Shown here in pieces: positions 7,225 through 17,018 of a stretch of DNA of 64,000 nt. A program made the position numbers and the translations under genes. Below the pieces are notes generated by a model that was not told the origin of the DNA, ran no database searches, and saw only the letters and a program-made list of their open reading frames with translations. The stretch is from Clostridia bacterium (lineage in GTDB: Bacteria > Bacillota > Clostridia > Oscillospirales > CAG-382), in assembly GCA_017516825.1 (NCBI GenBank), contig JAFXBC010000009.1:27080-91079 (forward strand). Direction: 5' to 3'. Each line of letters begins with the position of its first letter. Within the stretch, counting starts at the first letter, position 1.

Positions 7225-9600
7225 ATGTACAACGTAGTCAAAAGAGACGGCAAGTTGGTTTCTTTCGATCTTGCCAAGATCAGCACCGCCATCCGTCAGG
7301 CATTCGACGCCTGCAACAAGCAGTATAACCCCGACGTCATCGATTTCCTTGCTCTGAAGGTTACCGCAGACTTTGCAAACAAGGTCGAGGATCAGCGCGT
7401 TTCCGTGGAGGATATTCAGGACAGCGTTGAGACCGTTCTGATCAAGTCCGACTATGACGACGTAGCCAAGGCATACATTCTGTACCGCCGTCAGAGAGAG
7501 AAGATCCGCAACATCACCGCTACCATGGTGGACTACAAGGACATCGTGGACAACTATCTGAACATCAACGACTGGAGAGTGAAGGAGAACTCCACCGTTA
7601 CCTACTCCGTAGGCGGTCTGATCCTCAGCAACTCCGGCGCCGTTACCGCTAACTACTGGCTTTCCGAGATCTACGACGACGAGATCGGCAACGCCCACAG
7701 AAATGCGGACATTCACATTCACGACCTTTCCATGCTCACCGGTTACTGTGCAGGCTGGTCCCTGAAGCAGTTGATCCAGGAGGGCTTGGGCGGTGTGACC
7801 GGTAAGATCACCTCCGCACCCGCGAAGCATCTGGCAAGCCTTTGCAACCAGATGGTCAACTTCCTGGGCATTATGCAGAACGAGTGGGCAGGCGCACAGG
7901 CCTTCTCCTCCTTCGATACCTATCTGGCGCCCTTCGTAAAGGTGGACAACCTTTCCTACGATACCGTGAAGAAGTGTATTGAGTCCTTCATTTACGGCGT
8001 GAACACCCCCAGCCGTTGGGGTACCCAGTCTCCCTTCACCAACATCACCCTTGACTGGGTGGTTCCCGCTGACCTGGCAGAGCTGAACTGCATTATCGGC
8101 GGCAAGGAAGTGGACTTCAAGTACAAGGACTGCCAGAAGGAAATGGATATGGTGAACAAGGCGTTCATCGAGATCATGATTGAAGGCGATGCCAACGGTC
8201 GTGGCTTCCAGTACCCCATCCCCACCTACTCCATCACCCGCAACTTTGACTGGTCCGATACCGAGAACAACCGTCTGTTGTTCGAGATGACCGCAAAGTA
8301 CGGCACTCCCTACTTCTCCAACTACATCAACAGCGATATGGAACCCAGCGACGTGCGCAGTATGTGCTGCAGACTCCGTCTTGACCTCCGCGAGCTCCGC
8401 AAGAAGTCCGGCGGCTTCTTCGGCAGCGGTGAGTCCACCGGTTCCGTTGGTGTCGTTACCATCAATATGCCCCGTATTGCTTACCTGGCAAAGGACGAGG
8501 AGGACTTCTACAAGCGTTTGGATCGCTTGATGGACATCTCCGCACGCTCCCTGAAGGTAAAGAGAACGGTTATCACCAAGCTGTTGGAGGCAGGCCTGTA
8601 TCCCTACACCAAGAGATACCTGGGTACCTTCAACAACCACTTCTCCACCATCGGTCTGGTCGGCATGAACGAGGCTTGCCTCAACGCCAAGTGGTTGGGT
8701 AAGAACCTCACCGATAAGGACGCACAGAAGTTCACCAAGGACGTTCTGAACCACATGAGAGAGAGACTTTCCGACTACCAGGTAGAGTACGGCGATCTGT
8801 ACAACTTGGAGGCTACTCCCGCAGAGTCCACCTCTTACCGTCTGGCTAAGCACGATTTGAAGTTCTACCCCGATATCATCACCGCAGGCGGCAAGAACGG
8901 GGAGACTCCCTATTACACCAACAGCTCTCACCTGCCCGTTGGTTACACCGAGGACATCTTCACCGCTCTGGACGTTCAGGACGAGCTGCAGACCCTTTAC
9001 ACCTCCGGTACCGTATTCCACGCCTTCCTTGGCGAGAAGCTGCCCGATTGGAAGTCTGCCGCTACCCTCATTCGTAAGATCGCAGAGAACTACAAGCTGC
9101 CTTACTATACCCTGTCCCCCACCTACTCCGTATGTAAGAACCACGGCTATCTGGTTGGCGAACAGTTCGTTTGCCCCGAGTGCGGCGAGAAGACCGAGGT
9201 TTACAGCCGTATCACCGGTTACTACCGTCCCATTCAGAACTGGAACGACGGTAAGGCACAGGAGTACAAGGATCGTAAGGTTTACGACATTGCAGGCTCC
9301 AAGCTGACCCACGAAGGTCCTTTGAACGTGGAAGAGACCTGTGCTTGTAAAGAGGCTCCCGCCGACAACGCAAACGACGCTGTGTTGCTGTTCACCACTG
9401 CAACCTGCCCCAACTGTAAGATCGCTTGCACCTTGCTGGACAAGGCCGGCGTTTCCTACGAGAAGCTTCTCGCCAACGAGCATCCCGATCTGGTTGAGCA
9501 GTACGGCATCAAGCAGGCGCCCACGCTGGTAGTGATTCAGAACGGCGAGGTTTCCAAGCATATCGGCGTTTCCGACATCAAGAAGATGCTGAACGCATAA
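7225..9600 (+). CDS. nrdD: Anaerobic (class III) ribonucleoside-triphosphate reductase with C-terminal redoxin domain
   Basis: Makes deoxyribonucleotides under anaerobiosis. An ATP-cone (VVKRDGKLVSFDLAKISTAI) opens the protein. The catalytic barrel follows, with a Cys-Cys pair at 381-382 in the thiyl-radical position and Asn414 in GVVTIN. Next come zinc-site cysteines (VCPECG) and the glycyl-radical motif RITGYYRP with Gly665. Residues about 716-791 form an extra thioredoxin/glutaredoxin-like domain with CPNC at 728-731 (VLLFTTATCPNCK, then QAPTLVV). Total 791 residues, roughly 80 longer than the core enzyme. ATG 7225 is chosen over 7219 because AGGAG at 7214-7218 would otherwise touch the start. 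trxB follows after 25 bases. Confidence 0.95.
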   Translation: MYNVVKRDGKLVSFDLAKISTAIRQAFDACNKQYNPDVIDFLALKVTADFANKVEDQRVSVEDIQDSVETVLIKSDYDDVAKAYILYRRQREKIRNITATMVDYKDIVDNYLNINDWRVKENSTVTYSVGGLILSNSGAVTANYWLSEIYDDEIGNAHRNADIHIHDLSMLTGYCAGWSLKQLIQEGLGGVTGKITSAPAKHLASLCNQMVNFLGIMQNEWAGAQAFSSFDTYLAPFVKVDNLSYDTVKKCIESFIYGVNTPSRWGTQSPFTNITLDWVVPADLAELNCIIGGKEVDFKYKDCQKEMDMVNKAFIEIMIEGDANGRGFQYPIPTYSITRNFDWSDTENNRLLFEMTAKYGTPYFSNYINSDMEPSDVRSMCCRLRLDLRELRKKSGGFFGSGESTGSVGVVTINMPRIAYLAKDEEDFYKRLDRLMDISARSLKVKRTVITKLLEAGLYPYTKRYLGTFNNHFSTIGLVGMNEACLNAKWLGKNLTDKDAQKFTKDVLNHMRERLSDYQVEYGDLYNLEATPAESTSYRLAKHDLKFYPDIITAGGKNGETPYYTNSSHLPVGYTEDIFTALDVQDELQTLYTSGTVFHAFLGEKLPDWKSAATLIRKIAENYKLPYYTLSPTYSVCKNHGYLVGEQFVCPECGEKTEVYSRITGYYRPIQNWNDGKAQEYKDRKVYDIAGSKLTHEGPLNVEETCACKEAPADNANDAVLLFTTATCPNCKIACTLLDKAGVSYEKLLANEHPDLVEQYGIKQAPTLVVIQNGEVSKHIGVSDIKKMLNA

Positions 9601-9625
9601 GTACGACATAAGGGAAGAATCAAAT

Positions 9626-10534
9626 ATGTATGATTTGATCGTAATCGGCGGTGGACCTGCAGGGCTCACCGCCGCCCTGTATGCACGCAGGGCAAATAAG
9701 ACAGTTTTGGTGATCGAGAAGGGCTCCTTCGGCGGGCAGATCACCTATTCTCCCAAGGTGGAAAACATTCCCGGCTTTACCGAGATCACCGGCAACGAGT
9801 TTGGCGAGAAGATGGTGGAGCAGGTGTTGGCACAGGAAGCGGACGTGGAGTGTGCAGAGGTTTTGGAGATCAAGGACGGTGTTTACAAGACCGTGGTTAC
9901 CGACTCCGGAGACTTTGCCGCCAAGGCCATCGTCATTGCAACCGGTGCAAAGCATCGCCTTCTGGGCCTGCCGGGCGAGGAGAAGTACATCGGCGAAGGG
10001 ATTTCCTTCTGCGCGGTGTGCGACGGTGCCTTCTACGAGGGCAAGGAGGTTGCCGTCATCGGCGGCGGAAACTCCGCTTTGCAGGAGGCCATTTTGCTGG
10101 CGGATCTGGCTAAGAAGGTCACCGTGGTGCAGAACCTTGATTTCCTGACCGGGGAAAAGAAGCTTCAGGACAAGCTGGCCACCAAGTCCAACGTGGAAGT
10201 GATTCTTGGCACCGTGGTGGATAGCTTCATCGGCGGGGAGTCCCTTGAAGGGATCCGCATCCGCAAGGAAGCTGACGGTACGGTAAGGGATCTGATGGTG
10301 GACGGCGTGTTCGTTGCCATCGGGTTGGTACCCCAGAACGAGGTGTTCGCAGGGTTGGTTCCCTTGGGCGGTCGGGGCTACATCATTTCCGGTGAAGATT
10401 GCTTGACGGGAAAGGAAGGCGTGTTTGCCGCCGGGGACTGCCGTACGAAGGCGATCCGACAGGTGACCACCGCCGTGGCTGACGGTGCTGTTGCCGCTTT
10501 GGCGGCCTGCGCGTACGCGGATAATATTCAATAA
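9626..10534 (+). CDS. trxB: Thioredoxin reductase
   Basis: FAD/NADPH enzyme that reduces thioredoxin-like proteins. N-terminal FAD-binding GGGPAGLTAALYARR, redox-active CAVCD (Cys129, Cys132), NADPH-binding GGGNSALQEA and the C-terminal FAD motif GVFAAGDCR are all present. The 302-residue length is normal. It sits 25 bases behind nrdD with no promoter or terminator visible between them, so it is probably co-transcribed. This makes the NrdD redoxin domain an obvious candidate substrate (inference). A separate thioredoxin gene lies at 52.5 kb. Confidence 0.95.
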   Translation: MYDLIVIGGGPAGLTAALYARRANKTVLVIEKGSFGGQITYSPKVENIPGFTEITGNEFGEKMVEQVLAQEADVECAEVLEIKDGVYKTVVTDSGDFAAKAIVIATGAKHRLLGLPGEEKYIGEGISFCAVCDGAFYEGKEVAVIGGGNSALQEAILLADLAKKVTVVQNLDFLTGEKKLQDKLATKSNVEVILGTVVDSFIGGESLEGIRIRKEADGTVRDLMVDGVFVAIGLVPQNEVFAGLVPLGGRGYIISGEDCLTGKEGVFAAGDCRTKAIRQVTTAVADGAVAALAACAYADNIQ

Positions 10535-10541
10535 AAACAAG

Positions 10542-10579
10542 ACGAGAGGGAAACTTTTTGAAAAAAGCTTCCCTCTCGT
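10542..10579 (-). terminator. Hairpin between convergent trxB and gtrA
   Basis: ACGAGAGGGAA (10542-10552) pairs with TTCCCTCTCGT (10569-10579), and an additional CTTTTT/AAAAAG closes the loop. On the minus strand it is followed by TTGTTTTTATT, a U-rich tract, so it best terminates gtrA. It may also act on the trxB transcript. Confidence 0.65.
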
Positions 10580-10655
10580 GCTCTCTCTTCAAAAACTTTT
10601 CTCTTGAAAAATTCTTAAAAAGTAGGTTTTCTTTGGGGTACATAATCGTTCTTAT

Positions 10656-11057
10656 TTACTTACGCGTATTCTCTTGGCCGCGGTATACGACGAACTTGCA
10701 GAACAGGAACTCCAAAACGAAGTTGGCAAGCATGGTCACGATCAGAATCAGAAAATCGTTGACGCCGTTTGCTTCCGCAAGGTCGCCAAGATAGGTGGAC
10801 AAGGGAGTAAATACCAGATAGAATCCGAACACCTTTGCCATGGCCACCGGTACGTTGGCGGCGGACTGGAAGGTATAGCGGCGATTCAAGGTGAAATTCC
10901 ACAGGATGGACAGCACCAGGGAGACCAGATACGGGATCCAATAGGTCTTGATAAAGATCTCCAGCAGTGCAAAGGTTCCCACTTGGATGACCCCTGCGGA
11001 AACGGAAAACAAGGTAAACTTCAAGGCCTGGAGGAAGTTCTTTTTGGAATCCTTCAT
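10656..11057 (-). CDS. GtrA-like family membrane protein
   Basis: 133-residue protein with four predicted membrane spans (about 14-34, 40-58, 73-93, 101-121). The loop after span 2 has the GtrA/DPMS signature SILWNFTLNRRYTF. GtrA proteins are thought to help translocate lipid-linked sugars or otherwise assist polyprenol-phosphate sugar metabolism. It begins 9 bases after argF ends and may be read through from the arginine operon, although its function does not fit that pathway. Confidence 0.8.
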   Translation of the reverse strand: MKDSKKNFLQALKFTLFSVSAGVIQVGTFALLEIFIKTYWIPYLVSLVLSILWNFTLNRRYTFQSAANVPVAMAKVFGFYLVFTPLSTYLGDLAEANGVNDFLILIVTMLANFVLEFLFCKFVVYRGQENTRK

Positions 11058-11066
11058 AGCGGTACC

Positions 11067-12056
11067 TCACTCGGCAAGCGTTGCGGCCATAACGGCCTTG
11101 ATGGTATGCATACGGTTTTCCGCCTCGTCGAAGACGATGGAGGCTTCTCCCTCGAAGACTTCGTGGGTGACCTCCATGCAGTCGATGCCGAACTTCTCGT
11201 AGATCTGCATTCCTACCTCGGTGTTCAGGTCGTGGAAGGCGGGCAGACAGTGCATAAAGCGGCACTGAGGGCCTGCGATAGCCATCAGCTCCCCTGTGAT
11301 ACGGTAGGGAGACAGATCCTTGATCCGCTGTTCCCAAACCGCCTCGGGCTCACCCATGGAGACCCAAACGTCGGTATACAGCACGTGGGCGCCCTTGACG
11401 GCTTCCTTGGGGTCGGTGATGAAGGACAGGGTGGCGCCGGTCTCCTTTGCCACCTCGGCACAGGCATCGCGGAGTTCCTCTGCGGGGAAATAGGCCTCGG
11501 GAGAGCAGGCAACGAAGTCCATGCCCATCTTGGCACAGCCTACCATCAAAGAGTTGCCCATGTTATAGCGGGCGTCGCCCAGGTAGACCAGCTTCTTCCC
11601 TTTCAGTGCTCCGAAATGCTCACGAATGGTGAGGAAATCGGCAAGGATCTGGGTGGGGTGGAACTCGTTGGTCAGCCCGTTCCACACGGGAACGCCTGCG
11701 TATTTGGCAAGGTCTTCCACGATCTCCTGGCCGTAGCCTCGGTATTCGATACCGTCAAACATTCTGCCGAGAACTCTTGCGGTGTCGGCGATGCTTTCCT
11801 TCTTGCCCATCTGAGAGCTTTTGGGATCCAGATAGGTGACGTGCATTCCCAGGTCGTAGCCTGCAACCTCGAAGCTGCAACGGGTGCGGGTGCTGGTCTT
11901 TTCGAACAGCAGAGCGATGTTCTTCCCCTCGCAAAGGCGGTGGGGCACACCGTTTTTCTTCTTTGCCTTCAGGTCTGCGGCCAAATCCAGGAGGTAGCCG
12001 ATCTCCTCGGGGGTGAAATCAAGAAGCTTCAAAAAGCTTTTCCCTTTGAAATTCAT
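11067..12056 (-). CDS. argF: Ornithine carbamoyltransferase
   Basis: Forms citrulline from ornithine and carbamoyl phosphate. The carbamoyl-phosphate site STRTR (residues 55-59) and the HCLP motif (C-terminal half, MHCLPAFHD) are intact; 329 residues. The start is ATG 12056 with AGGGGG six bases upstream; a longer frame to a TTG at 12074 is unlikely. It is the last biosynthetic gene of the unit argG-argH-transporter-argF. The ribosome binding site overlaps the end of the upstream ATPase gene region, consistent with one transcript. Confidence 0.95.
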   Translation of the reverse strand: MNFKGKSFLKLLDFTPEEIGYLLDLAADLKAKKKNGVPHRLCEGKNIALLFEKTSTRTRCSFEVAGYDLGMHVTYLDPKSSQMGKKESIADTARVLGRMFDGIEYRGYGQEIVEDLAKYAGVPVWNGLTNEFHPTQILADFLTIREHFGALKGKKLVYLGDARYNMGNSLMVGCAKMGMDFVACSPEAYFPAEELRDACAEVAKETGATLSFITDPKEAVKGAHVLYTDVWVSMGEPEAVWEQRIKDLSPYRITGELMAIAGPQCRFMHCLPAFHDLNTEVGMQIYEKFGIDCMEVTHEVFEGEASIVFDEAENRMHTIKAVMAATLAE

Positions 12057-12070
12057 ATATGACCCCCTGC

Positions 12071-12811
12071 TCAAAGCACTTTGGATAGGAAGGTCTTGAG
12101 ACGATCGGTCTGAGGATTGCCGAACAGCTCCTCGGGGGTGTTCTCCTCGGCTACCACGCCGTCGTCCAGGAAGATCACACGGTTGGCCACCTCGCGGGCG
12201 AAGTTCATCTCGTGGGTCACCACCACCATGGTCATGCCCATGTGGGCCAGTTCCTTCATAACGTCCAGCACCTCCCCTACCATTTCCGGGTCAAGGGCGG
12301 AGGTGGGCTCGTCAAACAGCATCACGTCGGGCTCCATACACAAAGCGCGGACGATGGCCACACGCTGTTTCTGACCGCCGGAAAGCTGGTTGGGATAGGA
12401 ATCCGCTCTATCGGCAAGGCCGACACGGGCAAGGAGTGCCATGGCTTTTTCCTCGGCTTCCTCCTTGGGGATCTTCTTCAGCATCATGGGGGCCAGGGTA
12501 AGGTTTTTGAGAACGGTGTAATGGGGGAACAGGTTGAACTGCTGGAACACCATGCCCATTTTTTGGCGATGGAGGTTCAGATCCACCTTTGCGTTGGTGA
12601 GGTCTTCCCCTTCGAAATAGATGCAACCGCCGGTGGGGATCTCCAGCATATTGAGGCAACGCAGGAAGGTGGATTTACCGGAGCCGGAGGCACCGATGAC
12701 GCAGACCACGTCGCCCTTGTTGATATCCACGTCGATTCCCTTGAGAACGGCGGTTTTATCGAAGTCTTTCTTGAGACCTCTGACACGGATGATCGTTTCT
12801 TTATTTTCCAT
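12071..12811 (-). CDS. Polar amino-acid ABC transporter ATP-binding protein (GlnQ/ArtP-like)
   Basis: Energises amino-acid uptake. Walker [11 protein letters not shown]-loop region [13 protein letters not shown], signature [15 protein letters not shown], Walker [13 protein letters not shown] and the switch histidine in [10 protein letters not shown] are all present; 246 residues. The start ATG 12811 lies inside the last codons of the permease gene (11-base overlap), and its AAAGGAGG is 13 bases upstream. Together with the permease and binding protein it makes a complete importer embedded between argH and argF, so arginine, ornithine or citrulline are likely substrates (inference). Confidence 0.93.
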   Translation of the reverse strand: MENKETIIRVRGLKKDFDKTAVLKGIDVDINKGDVVCVIGASGSGKSTFLRCLNMLEIPTGGCIYFEGEDLTNAKVDLNLHRQKMGMVFQQFNLFPHYTVLKNLTLAPMMLKKIPKEEAEEKAMALLARVGLADRADSYPNQLSGGQKQRVAIVRALCMEPDVMLFDEPTSALDPEMVGEVLDVMKELAHMGMTMVVVTHEMNFAREVANRVIFLDDGVVAEENTPEELFGNPQTDRLKTFLSKVL

Positions 12812-13487
12812 CGCTCTTACGCAACCTCCTTTCAAAGATCGAGAGAAGCTTGGTCATGATGACCACCATCACCAGGTAGACCAAAGCCAGCAGAATGATG
12901 GGGTTGACGGCGTCGAAGGTGGTGTTACGGATGTTGGTAGCCGCCTTGGTGATGTCCACCACGGCCACGTAGCCGGCAACGGAGGTCTCCTTCAGCAGGG
13001 CGATACACTCGTTACCGATGGCGGGCAGAATGTTTTTGATGGCCTGGGGCAGGATGATCTTTGCCATGGCCTGGCCTTTGGAAAGACCCAAGCTTCTGGC
13101 CGCTTCCATTTGCCCTTTATCCACGGCGCCGATACCGCTTCGGATCAGCTCTGCCATGTAGGCGCCGGAGTTGATACCAAAGGCCACGATGGCAACGGGA
13201 ACGCCGTCTTTTGCGGAAACGAAAATGATGTAGAAGAACACCAACAGCAATACGGTGACGGGGATACCGCGGATGACGGTGGTGTAGAGATCGCAGATCC
13301 AGTTGACGATGCGAAGCTTTTTGTTGCCTTCGGCAAAGTATTTTGCAATGGCGATGATACCGCCGATGATCACACCGATGAGCAAGGCGCCCAGGGTGAT
13401 GAGCAGGGTGTTGCCGAGACCTTCCAGAAGCCACAGGTAGCGGTCGTCCTCCAAGAAGGTGTCTTGCAATTTATCAAACCAATTCAT
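12801..13487 (-). CDS. Polar amino-acid ABC transporter permease (HisM/GlnP-like)
   Basis: Inner-membrane permease of the HEAAL/PAAT family, 228 residues. Membrane segments lie at about 22-46, 57-75 (weak), 86-106, and in the C-terminal half. The ABC-permease EAA loop is [20 protein letters not shown], contacting the ATPase. Only one permease gene is present, so the channel is probably a homodimer. It is 82 bases behind the binding-protein gene, the gap holding a strong stem-loop, and overlaps the ATPase gene. Confidence 0.92.
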   Translation of the reverse strand: MNWFDKLQDTFLEDDRYLWLLEGLGNTLLITLGALLIGVIIGGIIAIAKYFAEGNKKLRIVNWICDLYTTVIRGIPVTVLLLVFFYIIFVSAKDGVPVAIVAFGINSGAYMAELIRSGIGAVDKGQMEAARSLGLSKGQAMAKIILPQAIKNILPAIGNECIALLKETSVAGYVAVVDITKAATNIRNTTFDAVNPIILLALVYLVMVVIMTKLLSIFERRLRKSDGK

Positions 13488-13523
13488 TGAAATATTCCTT
13501 AAATCGATACTGTGATGAAACCC

Positions 13524-13554
13524 AAGCGGCTCCGCAGAGACTGCGGAGCTGCTT
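13524..13554 (-). promoter_or_regulatory. Intercistronic stem-loop between binding-protein and permease genes
   Basis: AAGCGGCTCCGCAG (13524-13537) pairs with CTGCGGAGCTGCTT (13541-13554), with one G-T mismatch and a 3-base loop. No U-tract follows on the minus strand, so it is not a classic terminator. Such hairpins commonly protect the upstream binding-protein message or cause partial termination, giving more binding protein than permease (inference). Confidence 0.6.
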
Positions 13555-13569
13555 GTAACTTACATTTGG

Positions 13570-14334
13570 TTAGGGCTTGAAGTAGGTCTCGTTGTAGTTT
13601 GCGAAGATCTCTTCAACGGTGCCGTCGTCGATGAGCTTGGTGAGGATCTTATCGATCTCTGCAACCAGGTCCTCGGAGCCGAAGGCAAATGCGAATGCGT
13701 AGGGCTCGGTGGTCATCTCTTCATCCAGGATCACGAGGCCGTCGCCTTCTTCTACCATCTGGATAGCGGTGAGGTTGTCAACGACCCATGCGTCTACCTT
13801 GCCGGTGGTGAGAGCTGCCTTAGCGTCTGCGTTAGCGTTGAAAGCCTGTACGTTGTATCCGGCCTCCTTACAGCCTTCGTCGGCGGTGGTACCGGTCTGA
13901 ACGGAAACGGACTTGCCTTCCAGATCAGCCTTGCCCTTGATGTCGCTGCCTTCCTTGACTACGATGACCTGAGCGGCTTCATAGTAGGGAACGGTGAAGA
14001 GCATGTTTTCCTTACGTTCGTCGTTTGCGGTGATGCCGGACATACCGCAGTCGTACTTAGCGGACTGGATACCTACAAGAACGGTGTCGAAGTCCATCTG
14101 GACGATCTCCAATTCCACACCCAGCTCTTTGCAGATCAGGTTCATGATGTCAACCTCAATGCCAACGACCTTGTCACCCTCAAGGGTCTCAAAGGGAGGG
14201 AAATCGGGGCTGGTAGCGATCACAAGCTTGCCTGCTTCTTTTACTTCCTCCAGGGTCTTACCCTTGGCGCCGCAACCGGTAAACATGGTCAGGGTCATAA
14301 TGGCACAGAGTGCCAGAGCGATAAACTTTTTCAT
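13570..14334 (-). CDS. Amino-acid ABC transporter substrate-binding lipoprotein
   Basis: Extracellular ligand-binding protein of SBP family 3, 254 residues. A lipoprotein signal ends in the lipobox MFTGC (Cys near residue 21). The mature part shows the family opening KLVIATSPDFPPFE, the GIEVDI region and GMSGITANDERKENMLFTVPYYE. Its GAAAGGA ribosome binding site lies in the last codons of argH, whose stop ends 2 bases before the ATG. Ligand specificity cannot be read by eye. The location inside an arginine operon favours a basic amino acid or citrulline. Confidence 0.9.
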   Translation of the reverse strand: MKKFIALALCAIMTLTMFTGCGAKGKTLEEVKEAGKLVIATSPDFPPFETLEGDKVVGIEVDIMNLICKELGVELEIVQMDFDTVLVGIQSAKYDCGMSGITANDERKENMLFTVPYYEAAQVIVVKEGSDIKGKADLEGKSVSVQTGTTADEGCKEAGYNVQAFNANADAKAALTTGKVDAWVVDNLTAIQMVEEGDGLVILDEEMTTEPYAFAFAFGSEDLVAEIDKILTKLIDDGTVEEIFANYNETYFKP

Positions 14335-14336
14335 GG

Positions 14337-15722
14337 TCAGATTCCTTTCGTTTTTAAAAATTCATTAAAATCGGTGAGTTGTTTTTCCACGGAAGCGTAG
14401 CCTGTTGCGCCTTCGGAAATACGCTTGGCGACGCAGGTCTTTAAGGAGATCTCCTCAAAGAGATCCTCCTCAAAGAGGGTGGAATAGCTTTTATATGCTT
14501 CCAAAGGGAGATCCTCTAAGACGGTTCCCTTTGCAATGCAATCGGATACGATGGAGCCTACGGTCTTGTAGGCGGTACGGAAGGGCATGCCGCGTTTGGT
14601 GAGGTAGTCGGCCAGGTCGGTGGCATTGATGAAGCCACGCTGAGCGGCTCGGTACATATGCTCACTCTTTACCCGCATGGTTCGGATCATGGGAGCGAAG
14701 ATCTCCAGGCATCGGGCAACTGTCTCCGTAGCGTCGAAGAGAGATTCCTTATCCTCCTGCATATCCTTGTTATACGCCAGAGGCAATCCCTTCAGCATGG
14801 TGAGGGTTCCCATCAGGTCGCCGTAGACACGGCCGGTCTTCCCTCTTACCAGCTCTGCCATATCGGAATTCTTCTTCTGGGGCATGATGGAGGAGCCTGT
14901 GGTGTAGGCGTCGTCCAGCTCCACGTAGGAGAACTCCCAGCTTGACCAGAGGATGACCTCCTCGGAGAAGCGGGACAGGTGCATCATGATGACAGAGAAG
15001 GCGGAGAGCAGCTCCACGCAGAAGTCTCTGTCGGACACGGCGTCGATGCTGTTTCTTGCGTAATCGTCAAAGCCTAAGGCCTTAGCCGTCATGGTGCGGG
15101 AGATGGGATAGGTGGTGCCTGCCAAGGCGCAAGCGCCCAGGGGAGAAACGTTCATCCGTTTGACTGCGTCCTCCACACGGGAGAGGTCCCGGCGGAACAT
15201 CTCGGCGTAGGCCAGCAGATGGTGGGCAAATACGATGGGCTGGGCTCTCTGCAGGTGGGTGTAGCCCGGCATGATGTCGTATTTGTGTTCTTCCGCTACG
15301 GTGACGATGGCGTGGATGAGATCCAGAAGAAGCTCTTGGATCTGACCGCACTTCCCTCTCATGTACAATCGCATATCCACCGCTACCTGGTCGTTTCGGC
15401 TTCTTGCGGTATGTAATTTTTTGCCCAGGTCTCCGATACGCTTGGTCAGCACGGATTCCACGAACATATGGATGTCCTCGGCGTTCATATCGATGGGAAG
15501 CTCTCCCGTTCCGATATCCCCAAGGATCTGCTCCAAAGCGGCGATGATCTCGTCTGCCTCGGCGGCGGTCAGGATCCCCACCTCGGCAAGCATAGCCGCG
15601 TGTGCCATGGAGCCTTTGATATCCTCCTTGTACATCCTTGAATCGACGTGGATGGAGGAATTGAAATCATCGGCGAGGGCACTGGTTTGTCCGGCGGTTC
15701 TTCCCGCCCACATTTTTTCCAT
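14337..15722 (-). CDS. argH: Argininosuccinate lyase
   Basis: Last step of arginine synthesis: cleaves argininosuccinate to arginine and fumarate. The fumarase/aspartase superfamily signature GSSIMPQKKNSD is present (about residue 275), as is HTARSRNDQ in the N-terminal third. 461 residues, normal length. ATG 15722 follows argG by 22 bases. The ribosome binding site is weak (CTAAGG), so translation may depend partly on coupling to argG. Confidence 0.96.
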   Translation of the reverse strand: MEKMWAGRTAGQTSALADDFNSSIHVDSRMYKEDIKGSMAHAAMLAEVGILTAAEADEIIAALEQILGDIGTGELPIDMNAEDIHMFVESVLTKRIGDLGKKLHTARSRNDQVAVDMRLYMRGKCGQIQELLLDLIHAIVTVAEEHKYDIMPGYTHLQRAQPIVFAHHLLAYAEMFRRDLSRVEDAVKRMNVSPLGACALAGTTYPISRTMTAKALGFDDYARNSIDAVSDRDFCVELLSAFSVIMMHLSRFSEEVILWSSWEFSYVELDDAYTTGSSIMPQKKNSDMAELVRGKTGRVYGDLMGTLTMLKGLPLAYNKDMQEDKESLFDATETVARCLEIFAPMIRTMRVKSEHMYRAAQRGFINATDLADYLTKRGMPFRTAYKTVGSIVSDCIAKGTVLEDLPLEAYKSYSTLFEEDLFEEISLKTCVAKRISEGATGYASVEKQLTDFNEFLKTKGI

Positions 15723-15744
15723 AGAGTAAACCTTAGTGCGATAC

Positions 15745-16968
15745 TTATTTGTTGTTCTTGGCGTCTACCATTGCCTGCACCTTGATGGGCAGACCGTAGA
15801 GGTTGATGAAGCCTGCGGAATCCTTCTGGTCGTAATCGCTTTCGCCGAAGGTGGCGATCTCCTCGCTGTACAGGGAGTAATCGCTCCACACGCCTGCGTT
15901 GATGACGTTGCCCTTGTAGAGCTTCAGTCTTACCTTACCGGTAACCTTCTCCTGGGTCTTATCCACGAAGGCGCTGAGAGCCTCGCGGAGGGGGGTGAAC
16001 CACTGGCCGTTGTAAACCAGCTCGGCGAAGGTGATGGAAAGCTTCTGCTTTTCGTGCATGGTCATCTTATCCAGGCAGATGGTCTCCAACACGTTGTGAG
16101 CCTTGTAGAGGATGGTTCCGCCGGGAGTTTCGTACACGCCGCGGCACTTCATGCCAACCAAACGGTTTTCCACGATATCAATGAGACCGATACCATTCTT
16201 GCCGCCCAACTCGTTGAGGGCAAGGATGATGTTCTTTGCGGACATCTTCTCGCCGTTCAAGGCTACGGGAATGCCCTGCTCAAAATCCAGGGTGATGTAG
16301 GTAGGTTCATCGGGAGCCTGCAAGGGAGAAACGCCCATTTCCAGGAAGCCGGGCTTTTCGTACAGAGGCTCGTTGCCGGTATCCTCCAGGTCCATACCCT
16401 CGTGGGACAGGTGCCACAGGTTCTTATCCTTGGAGTAGTTGGTCTCACGGTTGATCTTCAAGGGAACGTTGTGAGCCTCGGCGTAGTCGATCTCCTCCTC
16501 ACGGGATTTGATGTCCCATTCTCTCCAGGGAGCGATGATGGGCATATTGGGGGCGAAGTGCTTGATGGTCAGCTCAAAACGGACCTGGTCATTACCCTTG
16601 CCGGTACAGCCGTGGCAGATAGCGTCGGCACCCTCCTTGAGGGCAACGTCTACCAGACCCTTAGCGATACAGGGGCGGGCGTGGCTGGTACCCAGGAGGT
16701 ACTCCTCGTAGACGGCACCTGCTTTTACGCAGGGGATGATGTACTCGTCCACGTACTCGTCGGTGAGATCCAGGACGTACAGCTTGGAAGCACCGGTCTT
16801 AAGAGCCTTTTCCTCCAGGCCCTCCAGCTCGTCTGCCTGGCCAACGTTACCGGAAACGGCGATGACCTCACAGTTGTTGTAGTTTTCCTTCAGCCACGGA
16901 ATGATGATAGAGGTATCCAGACCGCCGGAGTAGGCCAAGACTACCTTCTTGATGTTTTCTTTGTTCAT
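15745..16968 (-). CDS. argG: Argininosuccinate synthase
   Basis: ATP-dependent ligation of citrulline and aspartate. PP-loop ATP-binding motif AYSGGLDTS (residues 12-20), then the family blocks [24 protein letters not shown] and [14 protein letters not shown]. 407 residues. First gene of the arginine unit, directly behind the promoter at 17047-17019. Confidence 0.97.
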   Translation of the reverse strand: MNKENIKKVVLAYSGGLDTSIIIPWLKENYNNCEVIAVSGNVGQADELEGLEEKALKTGASKLYVLDLTDEYVDEYIIPCVKAGAVYEEYLLGTSHARPCIAKGLVDVALKEGADAICHGCTGKGNDQVRFELTIKHFAPNMPIIAPWREWDIKSREEEIDYAEAHNVPLKINRETNYSKDKNLWHLSHEGMDLEDTGNEPLYEKPGFLEMGVSPLQAPDEPTYITLDFEQGIPVALNGEKMSAKNIILALNELGGKNGIGLIDIVENRLVGMKCRGVYETPGGTILYKAHNVLETICLDKMTMHEKQKLSITFAELVYNGQWFTPLREALSAFVDKTQEKVTGKVRLKLYKGNVINAGVWSDYSLYSEEIATFGESDYDQKDSAGFINLYGLPIKVQAMVDAKNNK

Positions 16969-16984
16969 GTTTGCTGCTCGATTC

Positions 16985-16998
16985 TGTATAAATATTCT
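16985..16998 (-). promoter_or_regulatory. ARG-box-like operator near argG start
   Basis: TGTATAAATATTCT (plus strand) matches the ArgR/AhrC operator core TGAATWWWWATTCA at 12 of 14 positions. It lies between the argG promoter and the argG start codon, about 20-30 bases downstream of the predicted transcription start. A second, poorer match (13 of 18) overlaps the -35/-10 region. Paired boxes around a promoter are the normal architecture for arginine repression. Confidence 0.55.
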
Positions 16999-17018
16999 TG
17001 ATTTCTGGTGTTGTATGC

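Noticed and set aside
7195..9744. Very long open frame antisense to nrdD
   Set aside because: It mirrors the GC-biased codon positions of nrdD, encodes no recognisable motif and lacks a ribosome binding site. Similar antisense frames over purL, topB, typA and guaB were rejected for the same reason.
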